A stretch of DNA of 64,000 nucleotides from Aurelia coerulea (taxonomy: Eukaryota; Cnidaria; Scyphozoa; Semaeostomeae; Ulmaridae), in NCBI GenBank assembly GCA_039566865.1, contig CM076957.1, positions 10,425,896-10,489,895 on the forward strand, given 5' to 3'. Each line of letters begins with the position of its first letter. The stretch's first letter is position 1. Both the position numbers and the translations under genes were made by a program. Positions 20,757 through 30,465 of the stretch are shown here, in pieces. The notes below the pieces were generated by a model. The model was not told the origin of the DNA, searched no databases, and saw nothing but the letters and a program-made list of their open reading frames with translations.

Positions 20757-22827
20757 CTGTTTATGAAAACATTCATTATGTCCCAGTTATGGAACGCCGT
20801 TTGCACAAAAATGACATAAACATAGTTTATGTTACATAAACTATGTTTATGTGCACATAAACTCAGTTTATGTAACATAAACATAGTTTATGTGCACATA
20901 AACATAGTTGATGTACATAAACTATGTTTATGTGCACAAAATTGGACATAAACTATGTTTATGTACATAAACTATGTTTATGTGCACATAAGCATAGTTT
21001 ATGTACATAAACATAGTTTATGTCCATTTTTGTGCAAACGGCGTGGTGCCCATTGTTCTGAGACGCGTCTAAATTATTCCCCGAGGATCAGTTTGCAAAT
21101 TACGGCACTCTTTCTTGTGAATGCTTGGGAGAATTTAGAGTGAAGTCCGTTAACACGTTCCTCATAAAAGAGGGGAAAGACAGCACGTGCCGCGTCAATC
21201 TTCCACAGATTTGTTTCGAATATTGTTGGAAAGTATGGAAATTACGTTTTTGCGTTTTTGGTCCTAAATGAATTATGATTAACGGTAAAATTAATTTTAT
21301 GAATACTAAGAAACTAAACAAGGAGCCTTGTTCGCGAAGAATTAGGCCCAAAGTTAAGAAATCGAAATACAAAGTTTAGAGCCCAGGGGGGCTACTCGTG
21401 AGGTGCATGTACAAAATTCGTGACGACGTAAAAAATTTGCCAAAATTATTTGAGAGCTTAGTCTATTTAGCCCTTTTGCAAAAGTGTTCACAATAGATTA
21501 AATTTGATTCTGCAATAGGGTTTACAAGAAGTCTGAAACATAGATTTTTTGTTTTTAATGTTGAAAAAGCGTTTCATGATTCAGTTCTTTAGTCTTTTTT
21601 AAACGTTTGGTAACCATTATAAATTCGCAAAATTTGCACATCTCAAGATAAAATTTTCAAACAACTTTTTCACTACATATTCTGCAAGGTTTAATCTTTC
21701 AAACAAAACGAAGATCATGAAAATCGAGTGAGTGCAAGCTAAGAAATTTGAATTTGAAATTTAATGCTATTTTGTGCCCTTACTGTGCTAAGAAAGAGGC
21801 CTAAAGTACACTTTGTGTGCCTAATTTGAAATAATACCTCAGGCTACGAATGGAAATCTGGATCACATTGCACAGGTGTTCTGAATGCGATAAGTCCGCT
21901 ATTGTTACCGACGTGACGCTACAGGGACTCATTATGACTATGATTATGACGCCTTCTAGAACAATGACTATGACGCCGTTTGCACGAAAATGGACATGAA
22001 CTATGTTTATGTACATAAACTATGTTTATGTGCACATAAACATAGTTTATGTACATAAACTAGGTTTATGTGCACAATATTGGACATAAACTATGTTTAT
22101 GTACATAAACTATGTTTATGTGCACATAAACACAGTTTATGTACATAAACATAGTTTATGTGCACATAAACATAGTTTATGTAACATAAACTATGTTTAT
22201 GTCATTTTTGTGCAAACGGCGTTCCATACCCAGTTTAGCTATTGCTCGCTGATTTGGATGTTTCACGATAGAAATTTGAATAATAAGATAAACAGGATAC
22301 ACGAAAGGGCCCTAAGAATCGCATACAAGGACAATGTTTTAGCTTTGAAAAATTGTTAGAAATGGATAATTCGGTAACCGTTCATCAGAGGAACCTGCAG
22401 TTGCTCATGGTAGAGATCTACAAAACAAAATATGATCTAAATCCCAGCTTTATGAAGCAAATTTTTGAGGAAAAAGAAATGCCTTACAACCTAAGGTGTT
22501 CTGATAATCTAAAACTACCAAAGGCAAAAGCAACTTGCCTTGGAATCGATACAGTCAGATTTATGGGGAAAAAAGTATGGGAGACACTACCACAAGAACT
22601 GAAAAATTCAGATTCCCTTCAGATTTTCAAAAGGCTTATCAAAGCCCATCAATGCCAAGCCTGCAACTGCAGATTATGTAAAATATTTTATCCCAATTCA
22701 GGTTTTTTATTGTAAATTATATCTTCACTTGTAATATTATATGTATTTTTTGTAAATAGTTCGCCTTAATAAGCAATTGTAGCTATATTTTTAGCCAACT
22801 TTAAATGAAAGAATTAAAAAAAAAAAA
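20757..22827 (+). pseudogene. 5'-truncated non-LTR RT tail, split by a palindrome-capped element
   Basis: The left piece ends ...KTFIMSQ at 20788, and after the insertion the frame resumes QFSYCSLIWMFHDRNLNNKI. A frameshift near 22345 leads into EMDNSVTVHQRNLQLLMVEI ... LRCSDNLKLP ... FMGKKVWETLPQELKN ... CNCRLCKIFYPNSGFLL, stop at 22713-22715. The terminal CxCxxC block is shared with the element at 59160-60505. An A-rich tail ends at 22827. Confidence 0.83.
20789..22227. mobile_element. Composite element capped by CATAAAC palindromes (copy 2)
   Basis: The ends ATGGAACGCCGTTTGCAC and its complement (20789, 22227) are flanked by CCCAGTT on both sides (20782-20788, 22229-22235), possibly 8 bp with one mismatch. 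Palindrome caps occupy about 20793-21044 and 21972-22224. The 0.93-kb core is in reverse orientation relative to copy 1 and lacks its two later insertions. The host RT frame is exactly restored without it. No transposase is seen. Long inverted ends with a 7-9 bp duplication could suit a Mutator- or hAT-like system, but the ends match neither clearly. Confidence 0.8.
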
Positions 22828-22970
22828 TTCCCTTCCAACGACCGATTTGATATCACGGGGTTAGAAAGTGGCGATTTGATTGGCTGAGCACCGTGAAATT
22901 GGATGATTTTTGCGTGCTTCAGCAACCAGTAAGGATTTGGGCTGTATGCTGTAAAAGTTGGCCCATAGTT
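22828..22970. repeat. Inverted repeat, right arm
   Basis: Complement of 19690-19830 (AATTCCCTTCCAACGACCGA ... GCTGTATGCT). See the left arm. Confidence 0.83.
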
Positions 22971-23400
22971 ATAATCTTATTTGGCGAAAGGGATGGAGAG
23001 CACATAAAACGCTTCTTAAATAGCAGTTTTTCCGTCTTTTGGAGGTTTACTTTGCACGAAAAATGCAATGTAAAGTATTTGTTCAGCTGTTAAAGCATTT
23101 GAAAAGTTAATCAGTGCAAAAATACTTTCAACAGAAAGCTGCGCTTTTTCAATTTGTTTTCTGAGGATGTCAGAGTCATCAGCAGTTAATAGTTCACAAA
23201 AAATGGTTCAGCATGGCTTTCGCTTTCTAGATTATTTATACGCAAGAGAAATTTTGTTGGCGAGTTAAACATTGAAAAAAGTCGAGCTATCACGTGATAG
23301 ATAGAAGTCGCATTGCACTCTATTTGTGTTGCTTAATTTCATTCATGTCAGCACGCTGCAATTTATCTCTTGTAGCATGTTAACCCCAAGATCTATTGTA
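22971..23400. other. Unassigned sequence
   Basis: No recognisable gene or repeat. Confidence 0.45.
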
Positions 23401-23668
23401 TAAAACTCCCTGTGATTTCGGTGATTCCCCTTCAGAGTGGCTTCCTTAGGCCGTTTTCTTCAAAACCTCTGGTTTAGGGTTGATGACAAATTTGGATTTC
23501 AGACATAGAATTCTCGACAACCGGGCAACTAACAAGCTCAAGCTATGTATCATTGTTCTTTTGAACTATAGAAGATTATTATACACCACATTTCAGTTGA
23601 AGATAGTGAACCCCTTTATCGCTAAGCTTGATCAAATCTGTTGCGTTTTTTTGGGACACCCGGTAGTT
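23401..23668. mobile_element. Single end of a mariner-like long-TIR element
   Basis: It resembles 25540-25813 in the same orientation and ends in TTTTTTTGGGACACCCGGTA. Its partner end is not found, so it is a broken copy of the family at 23922-25813 and 40853-42143. Confidence 0.65.
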
Positions 23669-23865
23669 TAATTTATTTAATAGCTTTTGCTTAGTTTCCT
23701 TAGATTGTAATTAATGCTTTTATTGGAGGGTCCCTTGAAAACCAACTCGTTGAAGGGCAACTCTCCTTAATAGAATTAAATATACAATATGAAAATATGA
23801 AAATATGACAATATGAAAATATGAAAATATGAAAATATGAAAATATGAAAATATGAAAATATGAA
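23669..23865 (+). mobile_element. 3' UTR fragment of a non-LTR element
   Basis: Only the last part of the family at 18590-19300 is present: hairpin GGAGGGTCCCTT / AAGGGCAACTCTCC, then an (ATATGAAA)n tail (about 23785-23870). It is extremely 5'-truncated and inserted at the end of the mariner-like fragment. Confidence 0.78.
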
Positions 23866-23921
23866 ACATGAAGAGAAACAACACATAGTGAGTAAGAAAG
23901 AATGCAATTTTGATCATAATT

Positions 23922-25813
23922 CCGGGTGTCCCAAAAAAGGTAGCAGATTTGACCCACTGCAGCAATAAGAATTTAGCACCAATCAGTCTGCAATAATTTT
24001 TAAAATAGCAAACTTGAACATAGATACCTCATCCTCATTCGTTGATTCTAGGGCGTTGAGAGTTGAAACATTATTCTTGAAAGTCCAAATTTGCTTTAAA
24101 CTCCCAACCAGAGCTTTTGGGTTTCGGCCAAAGCTAAGTCGTTAACTTGCTGCGTTGTGGAATGTCCTCAATCAGAGCGAAGTACAGCAAGAAAGTTCGT
24201 GCTTAGAAAAACATTGTAATAGAAATGCCAAACTGAGCTTTTCAATTGGATTCACGAATTTTGTTCTGCAGAGATATCGTTCTTAGTTCAACAAAAACTT
24301 CAGATTACATCTTTCTACTAAAAGTTATTCATAAGCAAATAATTCCCTTGAGCTATATTGTAATCTTCGTTACTTGAATTAAATGCTTTTTGTATCAGCA
24401 TCTCTCTCTCTCTCTCAAAATTGTTACGAAACAAGCAATCGCATATGCCCAAGAAGGGAACATAAAAGTACTCACTTATACTGGCTTGGCTTAGCAGCGT
24501 ACCTTTGTGAATGCATTTTGACTGCAGGAAGATATTCCTTGGTGACTTTATTCATTAAGATTACTGTATCCCTTCAGTGACCACTCATGGTGTTTTCTCT
24601 CTTGATTATATCTCCCGCAACATAACACGTATAAACTATACATCATTCGATTCGTCATTAAATGGGGAGTATTTACAAGCCAAAAAGAATATAAATATCC
24701 AAAAATTGGGCGTTATACATCTGAAAACGTGAAAATCGGACCTTCCCCCCTTCTAAAACCTCCCTGTCCCCCCAGATATGTTTCATTTAAATCTCAATGA
24801 AATTTGTGCATTCTCAACACATTAATCTAGCAAATATTGTCTCAAATTTCTTTTGCATGCCTTAGCCTGAGAATAATTAATAAAACAATTTTGCCCCTCG
24901 CTCCCTCGCCTCGTTTTGAGATTCATTCAAATGTTAAATTTGGAAGATGCAATTTTTCTCAAAAGTGAGACACCCTTTGGTCCCCCTATGCTTTTCCTCT
25001 CTATCTGCCAAATTTCAGCCAATTACATAAAGCCGTTGGGTACAGGGAGCTGTATGAATACCCATTGGTCGCTGAAAAATTGATTTTGAGAAAAGCGCTG
25101 AAACAGTTTCTTAGGGTACAATTTCACTGTTGAAAATGATTAACATTAATCTGGCCACAAGAGTAAACAGAGTAATCCTGTATGTATTTAGCGCAGAGTT
25201 TACAATGACATAATTGGTATTAAAACCGCAAAATCCATTCAACAGGAAATCAAAGGCACTTGAAACCTTTAACCTTTAATTCTCAAATATTCCTCGTCAT
25301 GTAAACAACGTTTTCCTAGCTGAAAAGGCGTTTACTTTAAATTGCTTATAAATCGCTGAAAAATGAAGTAAAATTCCTGAAATTATTAGAAATTGTAGGT
25401 AGATGTGTGTGCTATCCAATGATCTAAAAATCCAAAAATTGATCGGATAAACAATTTTATCGTCCTGAAGGGATACAGTAACCTTAATTCGTTTGTCAGT
25501 TTTCAATTTTTATTTCTATTCACACGAGAACCCAAAAACGATGGATGCTTGTCGAAAAAATGATATGACTGAGGAGATTCCCCTGCGACCAGCTCGTTTA
25601 CAGTTTAACCCAAGAGCTCTGGCTTTGCAATGAACGCAAATTTGGACTTTCAAGATTAATATTCCAACTCTCGATGAACCAATATCAACAAACAAGTTAT
25701 TAATCTTCAAGCTAACTATCAGAGAGTACTTCAAAACTTATAAGGGATCAATTCAACTTAAATTCTCATTGCTAAACCCGATCAAATCTGTTACCTTTTT
25801 TTGGGACACCCGG
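23922..25813. mobile_element. Mariner-like element with long inverted repeats
   Basis: The ends CCGGGTGTCCCAAAAAA and complement are followed by GTA(G/A)CAGATTTGA and similarity extending inwards about 200 bp (for example CAAATTTGGACTTTCAAGAT against its complement near 24075). The right end abuts TA. It carries a nested inverted-repeat element (24564-25478). No intact transposase; non-autonomous. Confidence 0.75.
24564..25478. mobile_element. Nested TA-target inverted-repeat element
   Basis: The ends CTGTATCCCTTCAG (24564-24577) and complement (25465-25478) are flanked by TA on both sides (24562-24563, 25479-25480). The 915 bp are non-coding, with a (CT)n run just upstream. It fits a Tc1/mariner-type MITE. 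Confidence 0.66.
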
Positions 25814-25953
25814 TATACGTAGACCACATTAACAGTGCATTATTGCCAATGGAAATAAAAGAAACGTTACGGCAGATTATCGAAGAACGAAATTGACTGA
25901 GATTTTATCGATTACACCCTTTTTGTTCATACCAATATTGTTTGTTCTCTTAG

Positions 25954-26294
25954 ATTGCATGGGCCCAGTCGATCTCGCTTTCCTTGTGGATGTGTCAGGA
26001 TCTCTTGGACCAAGTGGATTTTCTAATTTGATTGCTTTTCTAAAGAAGGCAATCAGCTTATTTGAAATAGGGGCAGACTCAACTCACGTAGCAGTTATTT
26101 CCTTTGCCAATAATGCCCACGTAGTCTTTGACTTCAAGTCATTGAAAGGAGACAACTTAACAGAAAGCGCAGTACTTGAACAGGTCGATGGTATTGAAGG
26201 AACAAATGGGTTAACAAGGATTGACAAAGCTCTAAAATTGGCAGCCACTGACGTGTTCAGTACAAAAGGAGGCATGCGACCAAATCAAAAACGG
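25954..26294 (+). CDS. VWA domain exon (first half of domain)
   Basis: Bounded by the acceptor TTTGTTCTCTTAG (ending 25953) and the donor at 26295 (CGG|GTAGGA). It starts in phase 1, matching the WAP exon, and ends in phase 0. It encodes DCMGPVDLAFLVDVSGSLGP with the MIDAS DxSxS motif, then HVAVISFANNAHVVFDF and NGLTRIDKAL, as in the beta-sheet core and alpha-2 region of von Willebrand factor A domains of matrilin/collagen type. The MIDAS Thr candidate is in NGLTR. The second half of the domain must lie in a later exon, which I do not find downstream in this window. Secreted or extracellular-matrix adhesion role by family. Confidence 0.85.
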
Positions 26295-26345
26295 GTAGGA
26301 GCAATCTTATTTATATTTTAGTAAAACTTTACAAGAAGAAACTGT

Positions 26346-26503
26346 AATAGACGGTTGCGCTAAAGATGGCGGCGAATGACTTTTTACCACGATGCATTGC
26401 ATTCTTTAATCGAATTCCTATGGAATTGTTAAAGATTCGTAATTCGACCGCATTGTATCTTCATTAAAGTTCCTCGCCGCCATCTTTAGCGCAATTGTCT
26501 ATT
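26346..26503. mobile_element. MITE with AATAGAC...GTCTATT ends
   Basis: A 158-bp hairpin-forming element; the arms share TTGCGCTAAAGATGGCGGCG and complement. The end sequence resembles that of the SWIM-bearing foldback at 37006-38495 (ATAGACC), suggesting one superfamily. It lies directly behind the VWA exon. Confidence 0.78.
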
Positions 26504-26595
26504 GCGATAATTCAGGGAATAAAATGTTTACTATCTATCCAATGGCCAGTATCAAACAAGTGTAAGAAAACCAAAACTATCTAAGTAATCCAAAA

Positions 26596-27515
26596 TACAC
26601 AAGATACATCATACAACATTGGAAGATATAAATGAAACGCTAAATAGCGAATTGGGTCATTTGAAGCAATGGTTACTGGGCAATAAACTTTCTTTGAATG
26701 TCCTAAAACTCAATCCCTGCTGGTGGGCTCAAAACCCAAAATTAGGAAAATTACTGATAAAGTTGTTGATCCTCCACAGCTCCTCATTGGTGACTCTCAA
26801 GTTGAAAATGTAGATCAGACAAAATATCTGGGAGTAATAATCGACAAGGACCTAAACTGGGACGAGCAGATAAATAGTCTCCGTACTAAAGTTTCTCATG
26901 GAATAGGGTTTCTGAAATATTCCAGGAAATTCTTAACTCAAAATACCCTAAGTAAGATGTATCGGGGCATCGTAGCGCCTCATTTTAGGTATTGCTGTTC
27001 CGTATGGGGCAACTGTGGGCTGACTCTTCAAAAGCTGCAGAATCATGCTGCTAGAATTATTACAAGAAGTAATTTTGATTCATCTGATAAGCCATTGATA
27101 CACAATCTAAAATGGCCAACTATAAGTGATATTATTAGCAGTGAAACTGCCACAATCGTGTAAAAATCGCTAAATGGCCTTGCTCCAGAATATCTTTCCA
27201 GACTGTTCATCAAAAATTCTACCCGAAATAACAGGCAATTGCAAAATTCGGAAACTGATCCTTTGTTACCTTTAAGGAAAACGAGCAATGGGCAAAAAGA
27301 TATATCTTTTCGTGAATCTAAACTATGGAATCAGCTTGACTATGACGTAAAACAGGCACCCCCCATTGCCACGTTTAAGAGGAGATTAAAAGATAATTCA
27401 TAAAAGATTCTTGATATCAATTATTGAATTGTTTGCCACGGCCCCCTGAAAAGCAGTTGTTTAGAACCGACGGGGCTACTGTGCCTAAAAAAAGTAAAAA
27501 TTGAAAAAAAATAGA
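26596..27515 (+). pseudogene. 5'-truncated CR1/L2-like RT tail
   Basis: Same family as 6458-7180, starting further upstream (LNSELGHLKQWLLGNKLSLN). It has a frameshift at about 26720, in-frame TAA at 27161-27163 and about 6 missing codons near 27025 (GLT|LQKLQNHAAR). It runs to IATFKRRLKDNS at 27403, the 3' hairpin (CCACGGCCCCCTG / GGGGCTACTGTGCC) and an A-rich tail. A short GC-rich patch follows to about 27590. Confidence 0.86.
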
Positions 27516-27604
27516 AAATACTTGGCTTGCCGCGCGTTGCCTGCGATGCCGCGCTGGCCCGCCGTCGTATTTGTCATTCGGGTGTATGGACAGTTGAATT
27601 TATT

Positions 27605-27830
27605 CATTTCATTTTCATTTTTAATTTTTAAACCACGGTAGCCCCATCAGCCTGCATAGACTGCTTTACAGGGAGCCGTGCAAAATACAACAAAACAAAT
27701 TTAAAACCTTATTTACAGTTAATCTAAATAGTATAAATTAATACAAATATAAATGTTCCGAAATTTATCAAAATAAAAATAAAAGAAAAACTAAAGACCC
27801 TCTACAAGTTCTTTTTTAGTCTCTTTTTGA
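27605..27830 (-). mobile_element. 3' UTR fragment of a CR1/L2-like element
   Basis: The minus-strand hairpin GGCTCCCTG ... GGGGCTACCGTGG with a (TGAAA)n tail at the left. It is severely 5'-truncated and has no RT left. Confidence 0.72.
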
Positions 27831-28000
27831 AGGTTTTTTTTATATCCAAATATTAAATCTTACAATATATTTTTCATTCTACTATACCTAATTCTAATTG
27901 CTATACGACACTACAGGAACGATACCATGGGGAGCGAAAGACAATGACTACCCCATGGCCAATATCTAAAAACACGAAACATTAACCCATTTATTCCCAG
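27831..28000 (-). mobile_element. 3' UTR fragment of the 2A-carrying RT family
   Basis: Complement of sequence shared with 39630-39835 and the 3' UTR at 48390-48720, including GGCCATGGGGTAGTCATTGT and GCTCCCCATGGTATCGT. Only the 3' end is present. Confidence 0.68.
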
Positions 28001-28402
28001 AGTATAAAATACCCACCAGAAAAGTGCACCACTTCCATATATAACATATTTAATATGTTTTTCGTGTAACTGACCACAAGAAAAAAGATTTTTTTTCAAT
28101 TACAAGAATTTCTATAAAACTTACCACTATGTTCCCATTGGGAACAATGGGAAGATATATGGACATGTTCATAACCTGGAATTTTTCATTGAAGAGTAAT
28201 TTTGCAGCGTAAATATGAATGTAGCATGTCTGAAGCATAGCGGGAATCCGAAATATTAGCAAAAGACATAAATCATGTCTGAAACCCATGAATAAGACAG
28301 CATTTTGCTTTGCAAGAAAGTTACAAAAAGAACACTATATTCGATCTTTTTCATTTTGGCAAAATCTCCACTGACGTTTCTTTTCGGCAGGGTTAGAAAA
28401 GG
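28001..28402. other. Unassigned sequence
   Basis: AT-rich with no recognised repeat; it precedes a GTATCGCGCGG repeat unit. Confidence 0.4.
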
Positions 28403-28628
28403 TATCGCGCGGCATGTAGGTCAAAATTGTTTCGTCGTAGTGTTTCGTCGTGGTCGTCTACACTCGCGATACTTAGTGTTCGTAATCGAATATCTTCGCG
28501 TTCGTGATCTCCAGGTGTCGTGGTCATGGTTTCTTTCACGATAACCGGAAAACATTATTGCACCAAGGTGAGCGCTGCAAGTAGTGTATTTGAGACGCAT
28601 ATTTCAATTGCCATTCCCAGGGCTCGTC
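28403..28628. repeat. GTATCGCG repeat unit, copy 1
   Basis: The complement lies at 36648-36889, nearly full length (CATGTAGGTCAAAATTGTTT, CCATTCCCAGGGCTCGTC). It is rich in CGCGATAC/GTATCGCG words also found in the palindrome that follows. Confidence 0.82.
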
Positions 28629-29909
28629 ACTGAGGCTTGAAACGACAACGATCCCTAGGTATCGCAGGTGCTATTTCATTTATGATCACTAGGCATCATA
28701 GTTGTATATGCCACAAAATTGTCTACACTCGCGATACTTAGTGTTCATGACCGCGGCTTGAAACGACTGCGATACCTAGGCATCATGTGTATATGCCACG
28801 AAAATGTCTACACTCGCGATACCAAGTGTTCATCACCGCGGCTTGAAACGACTGCGATCCCTCGGTGTCGTAAGTGCTACATGCTTATATTGTCATGAAG
28901 GCTCGAATGGCCTACTTTTGCCATGCTGCTCCTTAATTGTATGCCACAAATAGCCTATTTGTGTCGTGCCTTGTTCGACGGCACGAAAACCTTCTTGTAT
29001 GAGAGCGGGATGCCTCCTAGTTTCAACGGCACGAATAGCCTATTTGTGTCGAGCCTTGTTCAACGGCACGAAAAGGCTATTCGCGCCGTACCTAGTTCCT
29101 GCATCGCGGCGCGAATAGGCTATTCGTGCCGTGCCTCGTTTTGGATTTTCGACTCAAATAGGCTACCCTTTTGTATGAAAGGGGGATGCCTCCTAATTTC
29201 AACGGCACGAATAGCCTATTTGTGTCGAGCCTTGTTTATAGGAGGCAGCCCCCCCAAATTTTATCCTCCCTACGTCGAACAAGGCTCGACACAAATAGGC
29301 TATTCGTGCCGTTGAAATTAGGAGGCATCCCCCTTTCATACAAAAGGGTACTATTTGAGTCGAAAATCCAAAACGAGGCACGGCACGAATAGCCTATTCG
29401 CGCCGCGATGCAGGAACGAGGCACGGCGCGAATAGCCTTTTCGTGCCGTTGAACAAGGCTCGACACAAATAGGCTATTCGTGCCGTTGAAACTAGGAGGC
29501 ATCCCCCTCTCATACAAGAAGGTTTTCGTGCCGTCGAACAAGGCTCGACACAAAATAGGCTATTCGTGCCTTTCATACAAAAGGGCACTTGAGTCGAAAT
29601 TCCAAAACGAGGCACGGCACGAATAGCTTATCCGCGCCGCGATGCAGGAACGAGGCACGGTGCGAATAGCCTTTTCGTGCCGTCGAACAAGGCACGACAC
29701 AAATAGGCTATTTGTGGCATACAATTAAGGAGCAGCATTGCAAAAGTAGGCTATTGGAGCCTTCATCACAATATAAGCATGTAGCACTTACGACACCGAG
29801 GGATCGCAGTCGTTTCAAGCCGCGGTGATGAACACTTAGTATCGCGAGTGTAGAAATTTTCGTGGCATATACACATATGATGCCTAGTGTCGTTTCAAGC
29901 CTCAGTGAC
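28629..29909. mobile_element. 1.28-kb near-perfect palindrome (foldback element)
   Basis: The ends CACTGAGGCTTGAAACGAC (28629) and its complement (to 29909) are followed by mirror-complementary arms meeting at about 29235-29276. Because it is a palindrome, both strands can encode the same short peptide blocks (for example IAYLCRALF, FNGTNSLFVSSLV). Short palindromes of the type GGCACGAATAGGCTATTCGTGCC occur repeatedly inside each arm. The right arm also holds an extra duplicated block (about 29551-29690). It abuts a retroelement RT at 29910. No transposase; probably a foldback DNA element. Confidence 0.83.
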
Positions 29910-30465
29910 ATTCTCCCACAATCTCAGTTAAGCAATGTTTATCGTGCTCTTGTAGAAAGTCACATGCGATATGCAGACGTTATTTGGGGTAACCTCTCAA
30001 ATTCAAAAAAGGAATCCCTTCAACGTCTTCAAGACAGGGCCGTCTCCATGATCGAATCGTCCAGGATTAAAGACGAATGGTCAAATAATTTCCTTCACGC
30101 TGAGCAACTTGTCATGTTTGATCGTGCCGTTATGGCCTATAAGATCATGAACAGACTCTGCCCGGAAAATCTCTGCAAAAAATTCCAACGAAGATCCCAA
30201 TACTCAAGCTATAACACGCGATTCTGTAGAGATCTTCAGATTCCGAGGTACAATCTGAAGTATGCCAAAAAAGGATTTTCCTATTCAGCTCTTAAGGTCT
30301 GGAATGAAATTCCTATAAGTATTAGGGAGCTTCCTACCTTGTGCCAATTCAAAAAACAACTAAAAACACACTTGATGAGCTGAAAGCCAATAAAAACACG
30401 ACTCCCTGGAAGATCAGCAACGCCATTATAAAGGACGGGTCCGAGGGTTGGTGTGATTGATGACG
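29910..30465 (+). pseudogene. 5'-truncated non-LTR RT tail
   Basis: It starts DILPQSQLSNVYRALVESHM and runs open through LQRLQDRAVSMIESSRIKDE and RYNLKYAKKGFSYSALKVWN to KKQLKTHLMS, stop at 30381-30383. It is the same broad family as 32698-33832 and 46690-48245. Its tail is joined by the 3' tail of the minus-strand element at 30466. Confidence 0.85.

Noticed and set aside
20955..22359. Tyr/Val/His-rich small ORFs
   Set aside because: Translations of the CATAAAC palindrome arrays, present in several frames and on both strands.
26295..28402. Second half of the VWA domain
   Set aside because: No frame with the expected ITDG-type strand and following helix was found; the region is RT and repeat sequence.
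28923..29553. Apparent genes of 105-130 residues on both strands
   Set aside because: They are mirror images produced by the palindrome; no domain, start context or independent support.
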